Below, piece after piece: positions 43,693 through 52,022 of a stretch of DNA of 64,000 nucleotides. Location of the stretch: the NCBI RefSeq assembly GCF_029351045.1, contig NZ_JARKIN010000001.1:5859001-5923000 (forward strand). Direction: 5' to 3'. The translations under genes and the position numbers were made by a program. Source of the DNA: Streptomyces sp. WMMB303 (GTDB lineage Bacteria; Actinomycetota; Actinomycetes; Streptomycetales; Streptomycetaceae). The notes below the pieces were generated by a model that searched no databases, was not told the origin of the DNA, and was given only the letters and a program-made list of their open reading frames with translations. The first letter of the stretch is position 1, and each line of letters starts with the position of its first letter.

Positions 43693-43746
43693 AACGGGAT
43701 GCCCCCCGGGTCGATCTTCACAGATCGCCGCGAGGGGCATCCCGTT
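43693..43746 (-). terminator. Terminator of the SLT-domain gene
   Basis: AACGGGATGCCCC (43693-43705) and GGGGCATCCCGTT (43734-43746) form a 13-bp stem. The loop holds a second hairpin, CGATCT (43712-43717)/AGATCG (43722-43727). On the minus strand the stem runs into GTTTTT, so it is an intrinsic terminator with a T-tract, 43 bases after the SLT gene stop. Confidence 0.8.
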
Positions 43747-43788
43747 CCGGACCCGCGGGGCCGGTGAGCTGCGCTGGACCGGTTCGGC

Positions 43789-44505
43789 TCAGTAGTAGTG
43801 GTTGGCCTGCCAGAAGTCCCACGCACCACAGGGGCTTCCGTACCGGTCGTTCATGTAGTTGAGGCCCCACTTGATCTGGGTGGCCGGGTTCGTCCGCCAG
43901 TCGGCGCCCGCCGAGGCCATCTTGGAGCCCGGCAGCGCCTGGACGAGTCCGTAGGCACCCGAGGAGGGGTTGGTCGCGCGGTAGTTCCAGCCGGACTCAC
44001 GGGAGACGATCGACGAGAAGCACTGGTACTGGCCGCCGCCGACGATCTGCTTGGCCATCGACTGCACCTCTGCGGTGGAGTACGACGACTTCTGGGCGAA
44101 GTTCGCGCGCTCGTCGGACCGGCTCGCGGCCGACTTGACCTCGTCGCGCTCCTCGGCCTTCTTGGCTGCCTTCTCCGCTGCCGCTTCCTTCTCGGCCTTC
44201 GCCTTCTTGGCGGCGGCGTCCTCGGCGGCCTGCTTGCGGGCGGCCTCCTCGGCGGACTTCCGCGCCTCGGCGTCGGCCGCGGACGAGGCGGCGTCGACCT
44301 GCTGGGTCAGGGAGGCACTCTGCGCCCGGGCCTGCGACCCGGCTGGTATGTCCTCCAGGAGCGTCGCCTGGGCGGCGGTGGCCTCGGCGTCACCGGACGC
44401 CTGGCCCTGGTCGGCGCCTGCGGCAACCCCGACGACGGCGCCGACGGTGGTGACCGCGGTGGCGGACGCCACGGCGAATCCCCGGACCGAAATCCGAGCA
44501 GTCAC
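43789..44505 (-). CDS. Secreted lytic transglycosylase-like (SLT) protein
   Basis: This encodes 238 residues: a signal peptide (RISVRGFAVASATAVTTVGA), a long Ala/Lys/Glu-rich helical segment (about 75-145) likely forming a coiled coil, and a C-terminal SLT domain with the catalytic Glu in SSIVSRESGWNYRATNPSSG and YGLVQALPGSKM. It should cleave peptidoglycan outside the cell. GTG 44505 has AAGGAAA upstream and fits the signal peptide; ATG 44523 is in frame but leaves the ribosome binding site inside the gene. A long leader precedes it. Confidence 0.9.
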   Translation of the reverse strand: MTARISVRGFAVASATAVTTVGAVVGVAAGADQGQASGDAEATAAQATLLEDIPAGSQARAQSASLTQQVDAASSAADAEARKSAEEAARKQAAEDAAAKKAKAEKEAAAEKAAKKAEERDEVKSAASRSDERANFAQKSSYSTAEVQSMAKQIVGGGQYQCFSSIVSRESGWNYRATNPSSGAYGLVQALPGSKMASAGADWRTNPATQIKWGLNYMNDRYGSPCGAWDFWQANHYY

Positions 44506-44965
44506 ACGGTTTCCTTCCAACATGCCCGCTGGGGTGACCTCGCGGACGCAATCGTGCCCCTGGCACTGGCCTCCCTCGTTCTGGCCACGGGAGACACGGG
44601 CCCGGTGGGTCTCCCCCGTTCGGGAGAGCCCGCGTGGTGCTTCGGGCGGCATACGGCGACTGCTGTTCAGTTCTGTACTGCGTTGCGATGTCGCACCGTT
44701 GGTGGTGCGGATGTGCCGTATGCGGGGCCTGACAGAAACCACACCCTGCCGGAACGGGACGCGCCGAAGCAATTCCGTGCCGAGTGGGAAAGCTCACACG
44801 GCGTTTGGGGGACAGGAATCTCGGAAACAGGCGCGCGAGCAGGCCCCGTGCGGCTAAGGTGCTGCGCCCTTGCGCACGGGGCCCGGCTCTCTCGGCGGCG
44901 ACCAGTGGGCTCCGTCCGGCCCTCGGCCGAGGTCAGCGCAGGTCAGACGCGTCCCTCTGCGCAGG
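44506..44965 (-). promoter_or_regulatory. Long structured leader region of the SLT gene
   Basis: No gene is visible here. GCATACGGC (44647-44655) and GCCGTATGC (44715-44723) could form a long-range stem that encloses CGCACC/GGTGCG. A GC-rich hairpin around 44609-44633 lies closer to the gene. Cell-wall hydrolase genes in Streptomyces are often riboswitch-controlled, but I do not see the conserved ydaO motifs here. Confidence 0.35.
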
Positions 44966-44981
44966 TCAGACGCGTCCCTCT
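44936..44981. repeat. 23-bp tandem duplication over the phoH-like stop codon
   Basis: The unit beginning GCGCAGGTCAGACGCGTCCC occurs at 44936-44958 and again at 44959-44981. The second copy contains the real last codons and stop of the PhoH-like gene; the first repeats them downstream. Confidence 0.9.
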
Positions 44982-46306
44982 TCCAGCATTTCGGTCACCA
45001 GTGCGGCAATCGGGGAGCGCTCCGAACGCGTCAGGGTGATGTGCGAGAAGAGCGGATGACCCTTCAACCGCTCGACCACGGCGACGACTCCGTCGTACCG
45101 CCCCACCCGCAGGTTGTCCCGCTGCGCCACGTCGTGGGTGAGGACCACCCGCGAGTCGGTGCCGATCCGGGAGAGCACCGTCAGCAGCACATTGCGCTCC
45201 AGCGACTGGGCCTCGTCGACGATGACGAACGCGTCGTGCAGCGAACGGCCCCTGATGTGGGTGAGCGGCAGCACCTCCAGCATGCCGCGACCCACCACCT
45301 CCTCGATGACCTCCCGGCTGGTGACCGCCGAGAGCGTGTCGAAGACGGCCTGCGCCCAGGGGTTCATCTTCTCCGCCTCGCTGCCCGGCAGATACCCCAG
45401 GTCCTGCCCCCCGACCGCGTACAGCGGACGGAAGACCATCACCTTGCTGTGCTGCCTGCGCTCCAGCACCGCCTCCAGCCCGGCGCAGAGCGCCAGCGCG
45501 CTCTTGCCGGTGCCCGCGCGCCCGCCCATCGACATGATGCCGACCTCCGGGTCGAGCAGCAGGTCCAGTGCGATCCGCTGCTCGGCGCTGCGGCCCTTGA
45601 TGCCGAACGCCTCACGGTCGCCGCGCACCAACCGGATCCGACCGTCCGCCGTCACCCGGCCGAGCGCCTTCCCCTTCTCCGACTGCAGCACCAGGCCGGT
45701 GTGCACGGGCAGCTCCGGGGCGTCGTGCGGCAGAGCCGTGCTCTCCTCGGCGAAGAGTTCGTCCACGTCCTCGCCCGGGAGAGTGAGTTCGGCCATCCCC
45801 GTCCAGCCGGAGTCGGTGATCGCCAACTCGGCCCGGTACTCCTCGGCGAGCAGCCCCACGGACGACGCCTTGATCCGCAGCGGCAGGTCCTTGGAGACGA
45901 CCGTGACGTCGTACCCCTCCGCCTGCAGATTGCGGGCGACGGCGAGGATCCGTCCGTCGTTGTCCTCCAGCCGGCCGTGCGGATTGAGGAACGCGGCCGG
46001 CAGCACCGCCGGATCCGAGTGGTTCAGCTCGACCCGGAGCGTGCCGCCCGTGTCGCCGATCGGAATCGGCGCGTCGAGCCGGCCGTGGCGGATGCGGTAC
46101 TCGTCGAGCCGACGGAGGGCCTGCCGGGCGAAGTAGCCCAGCTCTGGGTGGTTGCGCTTGGCCTCCAACTCGGTGACGACGACCACGGGGAGCACGATCT
46201 CGTGCTCGTCGAACCGGTCCATGGCTGCCGGATCCGCCAGCAGGACGCTCGTGTCGATGACATACGTGCGTCGGCCGGAATCGCTGCGCTTCTTGCTGAT
46301 CACCAC
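44966..46306 (-). CDS. PIN-PhoH protein (PhoH2-like)
   Basis: This encodes 446 residues. An N-terminal PIN nuclease domain has acidic residues in YVIDTSVLLADP, VVVTELEAKRNHPELG and EDNDGRILAVA. The C-terminal PhoH ATPase has Walker A GGRAGTGKSALAL and Walker B AFVIVDEAQSLE. PhoH2 proteins unwind and cleave RNA. The start is GTG 46306. The 3' end carries a 23-bp tandem duplication. No vapB-like antitoxin gene is adjacent. Confidence 0.94.
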   Translation of the reverse strand: MVISKKRSDSGRRTYVIDTSVLLADPAAMDRFDEHEIVLPVVVVTELEAKRNHPELGYFARQALRRLDEYRIRHGRLDAPIPIGDTGGTLRVELNHSDPAVLPAAFLNPHGRLEDNDGRILAVARNLQAEGYDVTVVSKDLPLRIKASSVGLLAEEYRAELAITDSGWTGMAELTLPGEDVDELFAEESTALPHDAPELPVHTGLVLQSEKGKALGRVTADGRIRLVRGDREAFGIKGRSAEQRIALDLLLDPEVGIMSMGGRAGTGKSALALCAGLEAVLERRQHSKVMVFRPLYAVGGQDLGYLPGSEAEKMNPWAQAVFDTLSAVTSREVIEEVVGRGMLEVLPLTHIRGRSLHDAFVIVDEAQSLERNVLLTVLSRIGTDSRVVLTHDVAQRDNLRVGRYDGVVAVVERLKGHPLFSHITLTRSERSPIAALVTEMLEEGRV

Positions 46307-46783
46307 GGTGGGACGAACCCCCTCGGATGAGGTCGGGAGCGACGGCGTCGCGGGGGAAGAGACCGGAGTCGGCCCGCACCACGCGGGCCGGGCTCCGGCC
46401 CTCCGCGTCCTGCGCCCGTGCCGCGCGCGTTGCTGCTCCGCGCGGTCCGGGGGCGTCCGTGGTGTCCAAAGGGCCTCCCGGCGACCACGCCCCTGGGAGG
46501 GGCACGGTCGTGAGGGATATTCCCTGCCGAGTGGTCAGGCATGCAATCAGCAGCCCCCTGCGTCGCAGCACGCCCGCGCGCGGCGGCCGAGAGGCCGCGG
46601 GAGTGCAGGGGGCCGACGGAGCAGCCGGGGTCCGGGCCGGGTCGGCCGTACGGAGCAGCGGGGCCGGGTCGGGCGGCGCCCCGGGGGCCCGGGCTCCGGA
46701 GGCGGGAACCGCGTCGGTCCCGGTCCCGGTCTCGGGCGCGGGGCGGTGGGGACGGAGGCGGCCGGGGGTGACAGAAGCGGCTG
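46307..46783. other. Intergenic region with a 13-bp palindrome
   Basis: No gene is supported in these 477 bases. AGGGATATTCCCT (46513-46525) is a perfect palindrome in a locally AT-richer patch and may be an operator for the PhoH-like gene. Frames here are shadows or GC-rich noise. Confidence 0.4.
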
Positions 46784-47545
46784 TCAGCCGCCGTACCGGC
46801 GGTGGCGCGCGGCGTAGTCGCGCAGTGCGCGCAGGAAGTCGACCTTGCGGAAGCCGGGCCAGAGCACCTCGCAGAAGTAGTACTCCGAGTGGGCGCTCTG
46901 CCAGAGCATGAAGCCGGACAGCCGGGTCTCCCCGCTGGTGCGGATGATCAGATCGGGGTCGGGCTGCCCTCTGGTGTAGAGGTGCTCCGAGATGTCCTCG
47001 ACGGTGAGGCTCTCCGCGCACTCGTCGAGGCTTGTCCCGCGCGCGGCGCGGTCGCTCAGCAGCGAGCGGACGGCGTCGGTGATCTCCTGCCGGCCGCCGT
47101 ACCCGACGGCGACGTTCACCAGTATCCCGTCGATGTCCCCCGCCTTCTGCTCGGCCTCCTTGAGCACCTTCTGGGTGCCGGCCGGCAGCAGGTCGAGCTG
47201 CCCGACGTGGTGCACGCGCCAGCGCCCGTCGGCGGCCAGGTCGCGCACGGTGTCCTCGATGATGCCCACCAGCGGGAGCAGTTCGCTGTCCGGGCGGTTC
47301 AGGTTGTCCGTCGACAGCAGCCAGAGCGTGACGACCTCGACGTCCGTCTCGGCGCACCAGCCGAGCAGCTCCTCGATCTTGGAGGCTCCCGCTTTGTGCC
47401 CCTGCTCGGTCGTCCCGCCGGCGGCGCGTGCCCAGCGCCGGTTGCCGTCCAGGATGACGCCGATGTGCTTGGGGGCCTGGTCGTGGTCGAGACGGTCCTC
47501 CACCCGGCGCGCGTAGAGCTTGTACACCAGGTCGCGCAACTTCAT
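46784..47545 (-). CDS. uppS: Isoprenyl transferase (cis-prenyl diphosphate synthase)
   Basis: This encodes 253 residues with the catalytic Asp in GVILDGNRRWARAAG. Further family motifs are LWLLSTDNLNRP, VAVGYGGRQEI, DPDLIIRTSGETRLSGFMLW and SEYYFCEVLWPGF. It builds Z-configured polyprenyl diphosphates such as the C55 carrier for cell-wall synthesis. ATG 47545 (MKLRDLVYKLYARR) is chosen by family similarity; the ribosome binding site is weak. It is divergent from the aldo/keto reductase. Confidence 0.95.
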   Translation of the reverse strand: MKLRDLVYKLYARRVEDRLDHDQAPKHIGVILDGNRRWARAAGGTTEQGHKAGASKIEELLGWCAETDVEVVTLWLLSTDNLNRPDSELLPLVGIIEDTVRDLAADGRWRVHHVGQLDLLPAGTQKVLKEAEQKAGDIDGILVNVAVGYGGRQEITDAVRSLLSDRAARGTSLDECAESLTVEDISEHLYTRGQPDPDLIIRTSGETRLSGFMLWQSAHSEYYFCEVLWPGFRKVDFLRALRDYAARHRRYGG

Positions 47546-47693
47546 GGGAACGGCCAGCCTCTCCGTGCCGAGTCGGGATTCCAGCACCTTACTGCCGTTC
47601 GCCCGAGCGTACGAACCGAGCCGGTCAGGGTCGCGGCGCCGCCCCCGCGACCGGGAGCGGGGCCGCCACCGGCACGGTGATAGGAAAAGGCGT

Positions 47694-48788
47694 ATGACGC
47701 ACGGCACGCACCTCACCACATCCCCCGTCCCTGTCCCCACAGCCGTACCGTCCGACACGCTGTACCGTGCGGACCCCGCGCGCTACGACGCCATGGAGTA
47801 CCGCCGCACCGGCCGCTCCGGGCTGAAGCTGCCCGCGATCTCGCTGGGGCTATGGCACAACTTCGGCGACGACCGTCCGCTGGCCACCCAGCGGGACATC
47901 CTGCGCCGCGCCTTCGACCTGGGAGTGACCCACTTCGACCTGGCCAACAACTACGGGCCTCCGGCCGGGTCCGCCGAGCTGAACTTCGGCCGCCTCTTCG
48001 CGCAGGACTTCCGGCCGTACCGCGACGAGCTGGTCGTCTCGACCAAGGCGGGCTATCCGATGCACCCCGGGCCCTACGGGGACTGGGGCTCGCGCAAGTA
48101 CCTGCTCTCCTCGCTCGACGCGTCGCTGAGCCGGATGGGCCTGGAGTACGTGGACATCTTCTACTCCCACCGCCACGACCCCGAGACCCCGCTCGAGGAG
48201 ACGATGGGCGCGCTCGCGAGCGCCGTCCAGCAGGGCAAGGCGCTGTACGCGGGCATCTCCTCCTACAGCGCGGCGCGCACCCGCGAGGCCGCCCGGCTGC
48301 TGCGCGAGATGGGGGTGCCGGCCCTCATCCACCAGCCCTCCTACTCGATGATCAACCGCTGGACCGAGGACGACGGGCTGCTGGACACGCTGGAGGACGA
48401 GGGCATGGGCTGCATCGCCTTCGCGCCGCTCGCCCAGGGGCTGCTCACCGACAAGTACCTCGGCGGTGTCCCCGAGGGGTCCCGGGCCGCCCAGGGCAAG
48501 TCCCTGGACCCGGCGCTGCTGACGGACGAGGTCGTGCGGCGGCTGCGCGGCCTGAACGGGATCGCCGAGCGGCGCGGGCAGTCCCTCGCCCAGTTGGCGC
48601 TCCGCTGGGTGCTGCGCGATCCGCGGATGACCTCGGCGCTGATCGGCGCCAGCTCCGTGGCGCAGCTCGAGGCCAATATCGCGGCGCTGCGTGCCGGGAG
48701 CCTGACCGGGAGTGAGCTGGCCGAGATCGACGAACTCGCCGTCTCGGAGCCCGGCGCCAACATCTGGGCCGCCAGCAGCAACTCCTGA
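47694..48788 (+). CDS. Aldo/keto reductase (YghZ/L-glyceraldehyde-3-phosphate reductase-like)
   Basis: This encodes 364 residues of the TIM-barrel AKR fold. Catalytic residues are Asp and Tyr in THFDLANNYGPP, Lys in VVSTKAGYPM and His in FYSHRHDPETP. The NADPH site is in ALIGASSVAQLEANI. The extended size and YRRTGRSGLKLPAISLGLWH start fit the YghZ branch that reduces L-glyceraldehyde-3-phosphate and methylglyoxal. AAAAGG before ATG 47694 supports the start. A strong terminator follows. Confidence 0.93.
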   Translation: MTHGTHLTTSPVPVPTAVPSDTLYRADPARYDAMEYRRTGRSGLKLPAISLGLWHNFGDDRPLATQRDILRRAFDLGVTHFDLANNYGPPAGSAELNFGRLFAQDFRPYRDELVVSTKAGYPMHPGPYGDWGSRKYLLSSLDASLSRMGLEYVDIFYSHRHDPETPLEETMGALASAVQQGKALYAGISSYSAARTREAARLLREMGVPALIHQPSYSMINRWTEDDGLLDTLEDEGMGCIAFAPLAQGLLTDKYLGGVPEGSRAAQGKSLDPALLTDEVVRRLRGLNGIAERRGQSLAQLALRWVLRDPRMTSALIGASSVAQLEANIAALRAGSLTGSELAEIDELAVSEPGANIWAASSNS

Positions 48789-48828
48789 CCGCTGCCGCGG
48801 GGCCCGACGGGGCCCGGGGAACGAAAAG

Positions 48829-48862
48829 CGGGCCGGTCCGTGGGGGGATACGGACCGGCCCG
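48829..48862 (+). terminator. Terminator after the aldo/keto reductase
   Basis: CGGGCCGGTCCGT (48829-48841) and ACGGACCGGCCCG (48850-48862) form a perfect 13-bp stem with an 8-nt loop, 40 bases after the stop. Confidence 0.8.
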
Positions 48863-48942
48863 AGGGGGGGGTTCCCACCATAGCCCCTCGGGTGCGATCT
48901 TCCGCACACCAACGGCCGTGTCGCACAAGCGGATCCGGGCCT

Positions 48943-49704
48943 TCAGACCGCCAGCGCGCCCAGCGCGACACCGGCCATCGCCCCGAGCACCATGAAGGGA
49001 CCGAAGGCCAGGGCGCTGTCCCGCCGGGCGCGACCGGTCGCCACGAGGGTGAGGCCGTAGCCCGCCGCGGCCAGGAAGCCGAGGAACGCACCGGCGAACA
49101 GCACCCCCCAGCCGTACCACCCAAGAGCGACCCCCACCGACAGCGCGAGCTTGACGTCGCCGAAGGCCACCGCGCGCGGGCTGATCAGGAACAGCACGAA
49201 GAAGGCCGCTGCCAGCACCGGTCCGCCCAGCAGCGCCCGGCTCCAGCTCCCGCCCGCGTCGGGCAGCAGGGCCGCGCCGCCGAGCAGTACGGCGGTGCCT
49301 CCTGCGAGAGGCAGGGTCAGCAGGTCCGGCAGCCGCATCACCGCGTGGTCGACCGCCGCCAGCAGCAGGGCCACCGGCACGACCAGCAACCACACGGCCA
49401 GCTCCGGACGCAGCCCGGCGGCCGCGGCCAGTCCGGCACAGGCGAGCGCGCCGAGCAGTGCGAGAGCGCCCCGTCCTCGCCCGTACGCCCCCCGGGGCTC
49501 CTGGCTCCCGGCGCACGCGGCGCACGTGGCGGGGCCGAGCAGGCCCCGCACTCCCCCGTCCAGCGGATGCCCGCGGGGGCAGCTCCCGCGCCACGGCTCC
49601 CCGGGTTCCACCGAAAGCCGGTAGACGGCCCGGGGCAGCAGGGAGCACACCGCGGCGCCCCAGGCGGCGGCGGCCGGTATCACGATCCACTCCAGCGGCG
49701 GCAC
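48943..49704 (-). CDS. A24 prepilin peptidase
   Basis: This encodes 253 residues with about seven membrane helices. The two catalytic Asp are in LAAVDHAVMRLPDLL and RAVAFGDVKLA. The second motif reads AFGDVK rather than the usual GxGDxK. An N-terminal Cys-containing loop (CPRGHPLDG, CAACAG) may bind zinc. It should process the Flp-type prepilins encoded nearby. It is isolated on the minus strand, near the Tad-type operons. Confidence 0.88.
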   Translation of the reverse strand: MPPLEWIVIPAAAAWGAAVCSLLPRAVYRLSVEPGEPWRGSCPRGHPLDGGVRGLLGPATCAACAGSQEPRGAYGRGRGALALLGALACAGLAAAAGLRPELAVWLLVVPVALLLAAVDHAVMRLPDLLTLPLAGGTAVLLGGAALLPDAGGSWSRALLGGPVLAAAFFVLFLISPRAVAFGDVKLALSVGVALGWYGWGVLFAGAFLGFLAAAGYGLTLVATGRARRDSALAFGPFMVLGAMAGVALGALAV

Positions 49705-49872
49705 ACCGCGAGCCTACGCGGGGCCGGTGGCAGCACGTCCCTACTCGCCCGTACGGAGGGCTTCGGGAGCGATTCATCTCACACCGGCGCGGAGCATCCC
49801 GGAGCGGGACAGCGCCGACACCTGCGACGCAGCACCAACCAGCCGTCCCCGGCGTCTCGTTATCCACCTGCC

Positions 49873-49901
49873 GTTGTCAGTGGGGGGCCGTACTGTAGTG
49901 C
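49873..49901 (+). promoter_or_regulatory. Promoter of the small gene at 49904
   Basis: TTGTCA (49873-49878) and TAGTGC (49896-49901) are 17 bp apart. The ATG lies two bases beyond the -10, so transcription may start within the gene or use a different -10, TACTGT (49891). Confidence 0.35.
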
Positions 49902-49903
49902 GT

Positions 49904-50125
49904 ATGACATCGACTTCCACCGGGCCCGGAGAGCCCGGACGGCTCCAGGAGACCGCTGCGGGCGCTGCGCCCGCGCCGGAGACCTCCGTCACCGCGGCCA
50001 ACGACGCGATCAGGAACTTCGTCGCGGGCCGCACCCTCTGGTCGAAGGAAGCTCTGGCCGAGCTTGACCGGCTGCGCGGGCAGTGGCAGCGCGCCGTTCG
50101 TGCCGAGATGGTCGAGGCGGCGTGA
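49904..50125 (+). CDS. Small acidic hypothetical protein
   Basis: This encodes 73 residues: a Ser/Thr/Gly-rich N-terminus, then SVTAANDAIRNFVAGRTLWS and KEALAELDRLRGQWQRAVRA, predicted helical. It is monocistronic. I recognise it only as a conserved small Streptomyces protein of unknown function. Confidence 0.7.
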   Translation: MTSTSTGPGEPGRLQETAAGAAPAPETSVTAANDAIRNFVAGRTLWSKEALAELDRLRGQWQRAVRAEMVEAA

Positions 50126-50312
50126 GGGCCGCCGCCTCGGCCGTCTCCTCCTTCCGGTGAGCCCCGACTCGCCCTCCTCTCCGCGCCACTTCGGCGCACG
50201 CGCACCGCACCTCCCGCCGAACGGGGTCTCGTCACCGACCCGTTGATCCGCGACCATGTGACGGGTCAGCGGTACCCGCGGCACGCGGGCCCCACCGGCG
50301 GACGGAGGCGCG

Positions 50313-51242
50313 GTGCACAAGCGCGGACTGCGGCGGCGGATCCGGCCGCGGGCGGCGGACGGTCCCGCCGCACCCGAGTACGACGGCCCCGGCCCCGAAG
50401 ACGACAGCCCCGAGCCGGGCGACGGCGAGGCAGCCGAACACGAGGCACCCGAGTCCGTGGAACGGGCCAGGCGCGGGCGGCGGCGACTGCTGGTCGCCGG
50501 CGCCCTGTTCGCGACACTGATCCTCCCCCGGGTCGTCAGTCCGCCCGGCTCCGCGGACGGCACCGAAGCCGCCCGGCCCGCACCCCGCACCGGCAGCGCC
50601 TCCGCGTCCCCGCGCCCCGGCGACGGCAGCAGTTCCTCCCCCGCACCGGCCCCCACCGGGCCGGCACCCGGTGGCGCACCGCGCCCGCCCGGGAGCCCCG
50701 CACCCGGCAGCACCGGCCCCGCGGCGGGACCGGGATCCGGCGGCGAGGAGGCCGCGTTCCGCTCGGTACGCGCGGGGCAGTGCCTGACCGTGCACGGCAA
50801 CGGCTCGGGGTGGAACCGCCCGGCACCCACTCGGGCCACCCGGATCGGCTGCGGGGACGACCGCGCCTTCACCCGGGTGACGGCCGTGCGCCGTTCGCCC
50901 GCCGACGGCACGAGCGACCCCCCGTGCCCCACCGGGAACGGCCGGGCCACCTGGACTCACGGCGCCACGACGCTCTGCCTCACCCGGCAGTTCCGGACCG
51001 GCCAGTGCCTGCTGGCCGAGGCGGACGACGGGCAGGTACGTGCCGCGCTGATGTCCGCACCCGCCTGTTCCACGGCCCCGCCCTCCGGCCCGGGCCGGTA
51101 CAACCGGCTGCTGCGGGTCACCGGCGTCCGGGACGACACCGCCCCCTGCCGGGAGAACGCCCCCGCGCCGCACTCCCACTACTGGCGGTGGCGGATCGAC
51201 GGCGGCGACCGCACGCTGTGCACGGCCGACGCGACGGAGTGA
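50313..51242 (+). CDS. Membrane-anchored extracytoplasmic protein of unknown function
   Basis: This encodes 309 residues. A disordered acidic N-terminus precedes one membrane helix (RRLLVAGALFATLILPRVVS), a Pro/Ser/Gly-rich linker and a C-terminal domain with eight or so cysteines (for example GQCLTVHGNG, TRIGCGDD and TLCLTRQFRTGQCL), likely disulfide-bonded outside the cell. GGAGG five bases before GTG 50313 supports the start. The repeated GQCL segments hint at two related halves, as in septum-formation-like domains. Function is unknown. Confidence 0.75.
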   Translation: MHKRGLRRRIRPRAADGPAAPEYDGPGPEDDSPEPGDGEAAEHEAPESVERARRGRRRLLVAGALFATLILPRVVSPPGSADGTEAARPAPRTGSASASPRPGDGSSSSPAPAPTGPAPGGAPRPPGSPAPGSTGPAAGPGSGGEEAAFRSVRAGQCLTVHGNGSGWNRPAPTRATRIGCGDDRAFTRVTAVRRSPADGTSDPPCPTGNGRATWTHGATTLCLTRQFRTGQCLLAEADDGQVRAALMSAPACSTAPPSGPGRYNRLLRVTGVRDDTAPCRENAPAPHSHYWRWRIDGGDRTLCTADATE

Positions 51243-51257
51243 GACACACCACCCCGC

Positions 51258-51887
51258 TCACCCCGCCCGGCGTCGCACCCGGGGAACGGCAGTGGCCAGC
51301 ACGATCGCGAGCCCGCCGACGAGCAGCACGAACGGCAGCGCCGCACCCGCCAGAGCCAGGAACGGCAGCGCGGAGAGCCCGGCGACGAGGCAGTAGCAGG
51401 CACCCGCGAGGGAGAGGAAGCACTGGGTGCGGGGCGGCCCGTCCACGTTGAGGCGCACCACCAGCGCCGCACACACCGCGGCCCACAGCGCCGCCCGGGG
51501 CTCACCGAAACCGAACGCGTCCCGGGCCGCCTCCGCCGCACGGAACCACCACTGCGCGTCGAAGGCCTCGGCGACGCGGGGGAAGTCGGCGGCATAGTCG
51601 GGCAGCCGGGCGTCCTTCGGCACCCGGGCGCCGAAGGACACCACGTCCTGCCGGACGCACTCGGTGACCAACAGCACCGCCGCACCGAGCGCCTGTGCCA
51701 GGCCGGAGCCCCACCCGACCGTCCAGGCCCGCAGCCGGGCGGTGCCGGGAACCTCTGGCGGACCCGCGCCGGGTGCTCCGCCGTGCGGCGCCGTCGTCTT
51801 CCCCGCTGTCTTCACCGCCGCCGCCCCGCCGGAACCCGGTCCGGCGTCCACCGCCGCCCCGCCGGGTTCCGCCGCCTGTTGAGCCAC
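51258..51887 (-). CDS. Hypothetical membrane protein near the Flp/TadG operon
   Basis: This encodes about 209 residues. An Ala/Gly/Pro-rich start leads to three or four hydrophobic segments (for example LAQALGAAVLLVTECVRQ, CFLSLAGACYCLVAGLSALP, LPFVLLVGGLAIVLAT). GAGGGGGTG before GTG 51887 supports the start. It lies downstream of the OmpA gene on the same strand. I do not recognise the family. Confidence 0.65.
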   Translation of the reverse strand: MAQQAAEPGGAAVDAGPGSGGAAAVKTAGKTTAPHGGAPGAGPPEVPGTARLRAWTVGWGSGLAQALGAAVLLVTECVRQDVVSFGARVPKDARLPDYAADFPRVAEAFDAQWWFRAAEAARDAFGFGEPRAALWAAVCAALVVRLNVDGPPRTQCFLSLAGACYCLVAGLSALPFLALAGAALPFVLLVGGLAIVLATAVPRVRRRAG

Positions 51888-52022
51888 GCCCGCACCCCCT
51901 CGGCCCGCCGTCCCTCCGCGGTCGGCCCGGACCCTCCGGGCCGGCCCCGCCATGATCGGACGCACCGTCCCGGCCCGCAAGGGGCCGCATGGGCCCACGA
52001 GTCGGACGGTACGCGGTACCCG

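Noticed and set aside
44523..44860. ydaO riboswitch upstream of the SLT gene
   Set aside because: The conserved GGGGTGAA and CCGAATCCG-CAGCT blocks are absent on either strand.
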